Positions 60,155 through 64,000 of a stretch of DNA of 64,000 bases are shown piece after piece. Source of the DNA: JADGRB01 sp963835825. GTDB lineage: Bacteria > Myxococcota_A > Polyangia > Fen-1088. Every line of letters begins with the position of its first letter. The stretch's first letter is position 1. Location: positions 1,364,001 to 1,428,000 of the forward strand of contig CAWIGZ010000001.1 of NCBI GenBank assembly GCA_963835825.1, in the 5' to 3' direction. The notes under the pieces were generated by a model, which did no database searches, was not told the origin of the DNA, and was given only the letters and a program-made list of their open reading frames with translations. A program made the position numbers and the translations under genes.

Positions 60155-60916
60155 GTGAAGTTCGGGCTCTTCGTCGATCAAGACACCACCCGCTACAGCG
60201 GCCTGCGCCTCCGTCGTCTCAAGGAGGCGCTCAAAGATCCCAGGGTCCCCGAAGCGGTCGTCGAGGAGCTCGGGGTCGCAGAGCCGTCCGGCAGCAACAA
60301 GATGGCGGCGATCGAGCGCCGGATCGAAGAGCTCCGGGGCATCAAGAGCTCTCTTTGGTACGAGGTGCCGGCCCCCGAGGTCCTGGCGGCGTCGATCTTC
60401 AGGGCCAGGAAGCTTCAGGGCCCGTTCGTCGACGGTCTGTTCAGGCGCGTGGCCCGCGTCCAGGACCTGGCCGCTCCGCTCACCACCTGGCTGGACCTGG
60501 CCGGACTGACCGCGTATCCCGGCAACGCGCCGGGCCTCGGCCGCGCAAACCTGATCGGCTATCGCGGGCGCAGCATGATCGGCGGCGGACACGTCGTGGG
60601 GATCGAGGCGGCCAACGACGTCGACGAGCTCGCTCGCGCGCTCGACGAGCCGAAGCGGGCACGCGACAGTCTGACGGCGTCCTACCTCGCCTGCACGCCC
60701 GCCCTGGTGGCCCAGCTCCTCTGGGCACGGACCGCCGTGGCCGCGCGCTGGGAGGCGGACGCGCTTCGCCAAAGGGCGCAGGCTGGTGGATTCGGCCTCC
60801 TGCTCGTCGAGGGCGACGCCGTCTGGCAGGTGCTCCCGCCGCAGGAGCGCAGCCTCGACCCCGCGAAGCTGGCCGCGATCACCAGCGCGCTCTACGCGAG
60901 CAGCTCCGGCCGCTGA
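60155..60916 (+). CDS. Protein of unknown function
   Basis: A 253-residue soluble protein with a GTG start. The N-terminal part begins MKFGLFVDQDTTRYSGLRLRRLKEALKDPRVPEAVVEELG and is followed by a helical region. The C-terminal part, with NLIGYRGRSMIGGGHVVGIEAANDVDELARALDEP and then SYLACTPALVAQLL and GFGLLLVEGDAVWQVLPP, resembles the core of restriction-endonuclease-like folds (strand-Glu-strand, then a strand and helices), but I cannot confirm catalytic residues. No neighbour gives a clue. It is divergent from amtB across 205 bases. Confidence 0.6.
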   Translation: MKFGLFVDQDTTRYSGLRLRRLKEALKDPRVPEAVVEELGVAEPSGSNKMAAIERRIEELRGIKSSLWYEVPAPEVLAASIFRARKLQGPFVDGLFRRVARVQDLAAPLTTWLDLAGLTAYPGNAPGLGRANLIGYRGRSMIGGGHVVGIEAANDVDELARALDEPKRARDSLTASYLACTPALVAQLLWARTAVAARWEADALRQRAQAGGFGLLLVEGDAVWQVLPPQERSLDPAKLAAITSALYASSSGR

Positions 60917-60937
60917 GGCGGGGCGTGACCGCCGCGT

Positions 60938-61636
60938 TCAGCCGAGGTCGAAGACCAGAACTTCGGCCGCTTCGCTCGCCCTGAGCAGCACCTGCGCCTC
61001 GTCACTGATCGACGCGCCGTCGCCGGCGCCCAGCGACGTGCCGTTGACGTCGACCGCGCCCCGCGCCACCTGGACCCAGGCGTGGCGGCCGGCGCGCAGG
61101 GGATGCGCGACCTGCCGGCCCGCGTCCAGCCGCGACACGTAAATCTCGGCGTCCTGGTGCACGGTCAGCGCGTCGTCGCGGCCGTCCTGCGAAGCGATGA
61201 GGCGGAGCTGATTGTGCGTCGCCTCGGGCGCCAGCGTCTTCTGCTCGTAAGCGGGCTCGAGGCCGCGGCGGTCGGGCAGAATCCAGATCTGCAGGAAGTG
61301 CACGGGCTCGGTCTTCGAGTGGTTCCACTCGCTGTGGGTGACGCCGGTCCCGGCGCTCATGCGCTGGACGTCGCCGGGACGAATCACGGAGCCGGTCCCC
61401 ATGCTGTCCTTGTGTCCGAGCTCGCCGGCCAGAACGTACGACACGATCTCCATGTCCCGGTGGGAGTGGGTGCCGAACCCGCTCTCGGGCTTCACGCGAT
61501 CCTCGTTGATGACCCGCAGGGCGCGAAATCCCATGTGCTGCGGATCATGGTACTCGCCGAATGAAAACGTGTGCTGGGTGTCGAGCCAGCCGTAGTTCTC
61601 GTGTCCCCGCTCCCCCGCACGCCGAACGCTGAGCAT
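60938..61636 (-). CDS. Pirin-family (YhhW-like) bicupin protein
   Basis: A 232-residue bicupin. The N-terminal pirin pattern is seen as WLDTQHTFSFGEYHDPQHMGFRALRVINEDRVKPESGFGTHSHRDMEIVSYVLAGELGHKDSMG, with metal ligands in GTHSHRDMEI, and then MSAGTGVTHSEWN. The second cupin ends HAWVQVARGAVDVNGTSLGAGDGASIS. YhhW-type pirins can cleave quercetin in vitro and their physiological role is unsettled. The length is normal. It is convergent with the preceding gene and divergent from the next. Confidence 0.92.
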   Translation of the reverse strand: MLSVRRAGERGHENYGWLDTQHTFSFGEYHDPQHMGFRALRVINEDRVKPESGFGTHSHRDMEIVSYVLAGELGHKDSMGTGSVIRPGDVQRMSAGTGVTHSEWNHSKTEPVHFLQIWILPDRRGLEPAYEQKTLAPEATHNQLRLIASQDGRDDALTVHQDAEIYVSRLDAGRQVAHPLRAGRHAWVQVARGAVDVNGTSLGAGDGASISDEAQVLLRASEAAEVLVFDLG

Positions 61637-61714
61637 GGCTATGTTCTATCGCAGCTTCCGGGCGGGTGCACCGCCTGAACACTCTGGCATGGGACCTCGA
61701 CCGCGGGATATCAT

Positions 61715-62914
61715 TTGCGCATTCGTCGTCTGTGGGCACTGAGCGTGGTCTGCATCGGTCTGGGCGCGTGCGGTGGCGACGCGCCTCCGCAGCCGGTCCT
61801 GCCGCAGGTGGTTGACGTCGGCGGGAGGTCTCTGGCGGCGCCCAAGGTCCAGCCCATCCTCTACGCCAGCGACGCGGGGGCCACCGACGTCCTCGCCTTT
61901 CTGCAGGAGCTGGCCACGACCAGCTACTGGGCGCAGACGACCTCCGAGTACGGCGTCGGCCCGCTGACGGTCCTTCCGCCCGTCATGCTGACCGATCCGG
62001 CGCCGACGTCGGTCACCGACGCGATGCTGGAGTCGAGCCTGGCCAGCAACACCTCGGGCGCGACCCCCGCCTGGGGCACCGCCGATCCAAACACCATCTA
62101 CCTGTTCGTCCTCCCCGCGGGGACGATCGAGGCCGACGCCGAGGGGGCCTGCTGCACCGACTACGACGGGTATCACTTTCAGACCGACGTGACGGTGGGG
62201 TCGAAGGTGGTGACGGTGCCGTACGCGCTGTCGTGCGCCTGTCCGGGGTTCGACGGCCCCCGCATCACCGACCTGCAGGAGCGCACCGTCGACATGAGCC
62301 ACGAGCTGGTGGAGACGGCGACCGACCCTTTCCCGGAGAGCGATCCGGCGTACACGCAGGAGGATGATGACGATCTCGTCTGGACGCTCGTGACCGACGG
62401 CGAGGTCGCGGACATGTGCGAGTTCAACGACGACGCCAACCTGATCCCGCCCGGCTCCACGTACATGGTTCAGCGGTCGTGGTCGAACGCGGCGGCGGCG
62501 CGCTTCGAGAACCCGTGCGTTCCGGTGCTCACCACGACGCCCTACTTCAACAGCTTCCCGCGGCTCGGCAGGATCAGCTACGACGGCGGACGGGTGATGA
62601 CCCGGGGGATCCGGATCCCGCTGGGGCAGAGTCAAACGATCGACGTCTCGCTGACGAGCGGAGCGCCGGTGGCGAACCACTGGGGCGCCGCCGCCTACGA
62701 CTACGACGACGTGATTCTGGGCACCAGCTCCGGGTCGACGCTCAGGCCTGCCTCGTTCAACGGCGGGAACGGCGACACCTACCGCCTGACCATCACGCCG
62801 ACCGGCGCGGATTCTTATCTCGGCGGCGAGGCCTTCATCATCTGGTCGGACTACGGCAACCCGGGCGCTCCCGATTTCGAGAGCCAGCTGACGATGGGTC
62901 TCGTCACCAACTGA
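61715..62914 (+). CDS. Lipoprotein with HELVE motif, unknown function
   Basis: A 399-residue lipoprotein with TTG start and lipobox VCIGLGACG. The first domain holds TSYWAQTTSEYGVGPLTVLPPVML, the paired Cys region EGACCTDYDGYHF and VPYALSCACPG, then TVDMSHELVETATDPFPESDPAY. HELVETATDP looks like a zinc-binding HExxE/H-type motif, so a peptidase-like role is possible, but the third ligand is unclear. The C-terminal part is beta-rich (TIDVSLTSGAPVANHWGAAAYDYDDVIL, YRLTITPTGADSYLGGEAFIIWSDYGNP). GGGA lies upstream of the TTG; no better start is present. Confidence 0.7.
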   Translation: MRIRRLWALSVVCIGLGACGGDAPPQPVLPQVVDVGGRSLAAPKVQPILYASDAGATDVLAFLQELATTSYWAQTTSEYGVGPLTVLPPVMLTDPAPTSVTDAMLESSLASNTSGATPAWGTADPNTIYLFVLPAGTIEADAEGACCTDYDGYHFQTDVTVGSKVVTVPYALSCACPGFDGPRITDLQERTVDMSHELVETATDPFPESDPAYTQEDDDDLVWTLVTDGEVADMCEFNDDANLIPPGSTYMVQRSWSNAAAARFENPCVPVLTTTPYFNSFPRLGRISYDGGRVMTRGIRIPLGQSQTIDVSLTSGAPVANHWGAAAYDYDDVILGTSSGSTLRPASFNGGNGDTYRLTITPTGADSYLGGEAFIIWSDYGNPGAPDFESQLTMGLVTN

Positions 62915-62947
62915 CCTGCGAAGGAACGCGGTGCGAGCGAGCGTCGG

Positions 62948-64000
62948 TCAGGGGAGCCGCGAGATGACCAGGCGGTGGGCCTGGGCCCCGGCGCGTCGCC
63001 ACACGGTGCCGGCCGTGCCGCGCGCGGCGGGCGAGAACCAGGCGAAGGCCAGCGCGCCGGCGAACGCCAGGAGCGCGAGCCGTCCGGGCATCCGTGGGAC
63101 GTTCCACTTCGCCCGTCGGAGGTTCCGGTGCGTGAGGCGGCCGGCGGGGCCGACCGGCTCGCCGGCGGCGCGTTCCAGCGCGGTCGGCGCGTCGCACGCC
63201 ACCAGACGGATGGGGGGCGGCTCATCGAGCGCGTCCACGTCGGAGGTCGGCGGGTGCTCGGCGGCCTCCCCGGCCTCGGTCAGCGTCAGCGGCACCCCCT
63301 CGATCGCCCGTCGGAGCGCGGCGGCGAAGTCCAGCACGCCGGCGAAGCGTTCGGTCGGTCGCTTGGCCAGCCCCCTCATGATGACCGCGTCGACCGCCGG
63401 GCCGAGCCGTGGGACCAGCGTCGCCGGCGGCGGCGGATCGGCGTGCACCACCTGGTAGAGCACCGCGATCGGATCGTCGGCGCGAAACGGCTCGCGCCCC
63501 GTGAGCAGCACGTAGGCCATGGCCGCCAGCGAGAACTGGTCGCTGCGCGGATCGATCTCCTCTCTGAGGCCGCGGGCCTGCTCGGGGGCCATGTACTGCG
63601 GCGTCCCGGCCACCTCGGCGCCGTTGGTCAGCCGCGGGCGCCAGCTCGCGCGCGAGATCCCGAAGTCGAGCACCTTGACGAAATCCTGCACGCCGTCGGC
63701 GGACAGGAGCATGACGTTGTCCGGCTTGAGATCGCGGTGGACGATTCCGCGGACGTGCGCGGCGTGCAGCGCCTGCGCGATCTGCTCGACGATGCGGACG
63801 GCGGCGGCAGGGGGGAGCGCCCCGCCTTCGTTGATCCGCGTGGACAGCGACTGCCCCTCCAGCATCTCCATCACCAGGTAGGGGTATCCCTGATCGGTGA
63901 CATTGAAGTCGAGCACCTGCACGATGTGCGGATGTCGAAGGGTCGCGGTGATCTCCGCTTCCAGGCGGAAGCGCGAAAGCACCTCCGCATTTTGGTGCAA
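62948..64000 (-). CDS. Ser/Thr protein kinase with C-terminal membrane segment (N terminus beyond window)
   Basis: At least 350 residues are visible; the glycine loop and probably the Lys of the ATP site lie beyond base 64000. The rest of the kinase is clear: LRHPHIVQVLDF, catalytic loop HRDLKPDNVMLL, DFGIS, VAGTPQYMAPEQARG, DQFSLAAMAYVLLTGREPFR and KRPTERFAGVLDFAAAL. After the kinase come a Pro/Glu-rich linker and one membrane segment (PGRLALLAFAGALAFAWF), then a short tail. This is a Hanks-type kinase, a class very abundant in myxobacteria. The membrane segment suggests it senses or acts at the envelope. Confidence 0.93.
   Translation of the reverse strand: MHQNAEVLSRFRLEAEITATLRHPHIVQVLDFNVTDQGYPYLVMEMLEGQSLSTRINEGGALPPAAAVRIVEQIAQALHAAHVRGIVHRDLKPDNVMLLSADGVQDFVKVLDFGISRASWRPRLTNGAEVAGTPQYMAPEQARGLREEIDPRSDQFSLAAMAYVLLTGREPFRADDPIAVLYQVVHADPPPPATLVPRLGPAVDAVIMRGLAKRPTERFAGVLDFAAALRRAIEGVPLTLTEAGEAAEHPPTSDVDALDEPPPIRLVACDAPTALERAAGEPVGPAGRLTHRNLRRAKWNVPRMPGRLALLAFAGALAFAWFSPAARGTAGTVWRRAGAQAHRLVISRLP

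Noticed and set aside
1..64000. tRNA, rRNA, insertion-sequence transposase or phage genes
   Set aside because: I looked for these while reading the window and saw no convincing example. A covariance-model search for tRNA was not possible by eye.

Overview
The window is very GC-rich (about 70% by eye) and gene-dense. Its content points to a myxobacterium-like member of the Myxococcota. Signs of this are: many secreted lipoproteins whose lipobox is followed by long Gly/Thr/Ser linkers made of T-G-G type units; a small ribbon-helix-helix-like protein of a type I know from myxobacteria (8014-8232); a Ser/Thr protein kinase; a TonB-family protein of myxobacterial type; and an exported esterase ending in a Cys motif, a hydrophobic segment and an Arg tail. 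The lineage is inferred from these families, not from a marker gene.

Layout. 1-8232: end of an allantoinase gene, an NTF2-like protein overlapping a hybrid sensor kinase, an ABC-2 exporter pair, a cupin, a UvrD-type helicase and the RHH-like protein. 8273-13482: secreted carbohydrate-active proteins (SGNH hydrolase, CE15-type glucuronoyl esterase), an outer-membrane-like protein and a jelly-roll lipoprotein. 13616-15070: an ECF sigma factor and its coupled membrane partner. 15281-20958: a sulfur operon of cysD, a cysN-cysC fusion, a sulfatase and a methyltransferase. 21006-23484: a secreted protein with ten 50-residue helical repeats. 23744-28776: a metallophosphoesterase and two arylsulfotransferase-like lipoproteins. 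28838-39211: a lipid-handling locus made of two divergent operons (lipoprotein, FadL-like porin, chalcone-isomerase-like protein and MMPL exporter on the minus strand; ketoacyl synthase III, DUF1302-like outer-membrane protein and LolA-like protein on the plus strand). 39212-39871: no credible gene, but a nested set of inverted repeats. 39872-47200: a minus-strand run with a third arylsulfotransferase-like protein, a PAPS-type sulfotransferase, a DHH phosphoesterase, a diheme cytochrome c-like protein, a TonB-like protein and NDH-2. 47322-64000: housekeeping and hypothetical genes including a ROK kinase, an amino-acid permease, RhlE, a secreted CE1-like esterase, AmtB, a pirin and a truncated Ser/Thr kinase.

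Two themes link the genes. The first is sulfur: sulfate activation to PAPS, a sulfatase, a sulfotransferase and three arylsulfotransferase-like lipoproteins lie within 30 kb. The second is envelope lipid traffic: a ketoacyl synthase next to an inner-membrane MMPL exporter, a periplasmic LolA-like carrier and outer-membrane FadL and DUF1302 proteins. Together they make a sulfated or acylated envelope product a reasonable hypothesis, although nothing here proves it.

Caution: at least ten genes are interrupted by one-base frameshifts. Several fall in runs of three or four G or C with one base too many, and protein homology resumes intact in the next frame. I read these mainly as sequence errors and annotate the genes at full length. 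The most striking unexplained signal is at 39272-39809. There, two copies of one 59-base core lie in opposite orientation, each closed by its own 27-28 bp stem whose sequence differs between the copies while pairing is kept.
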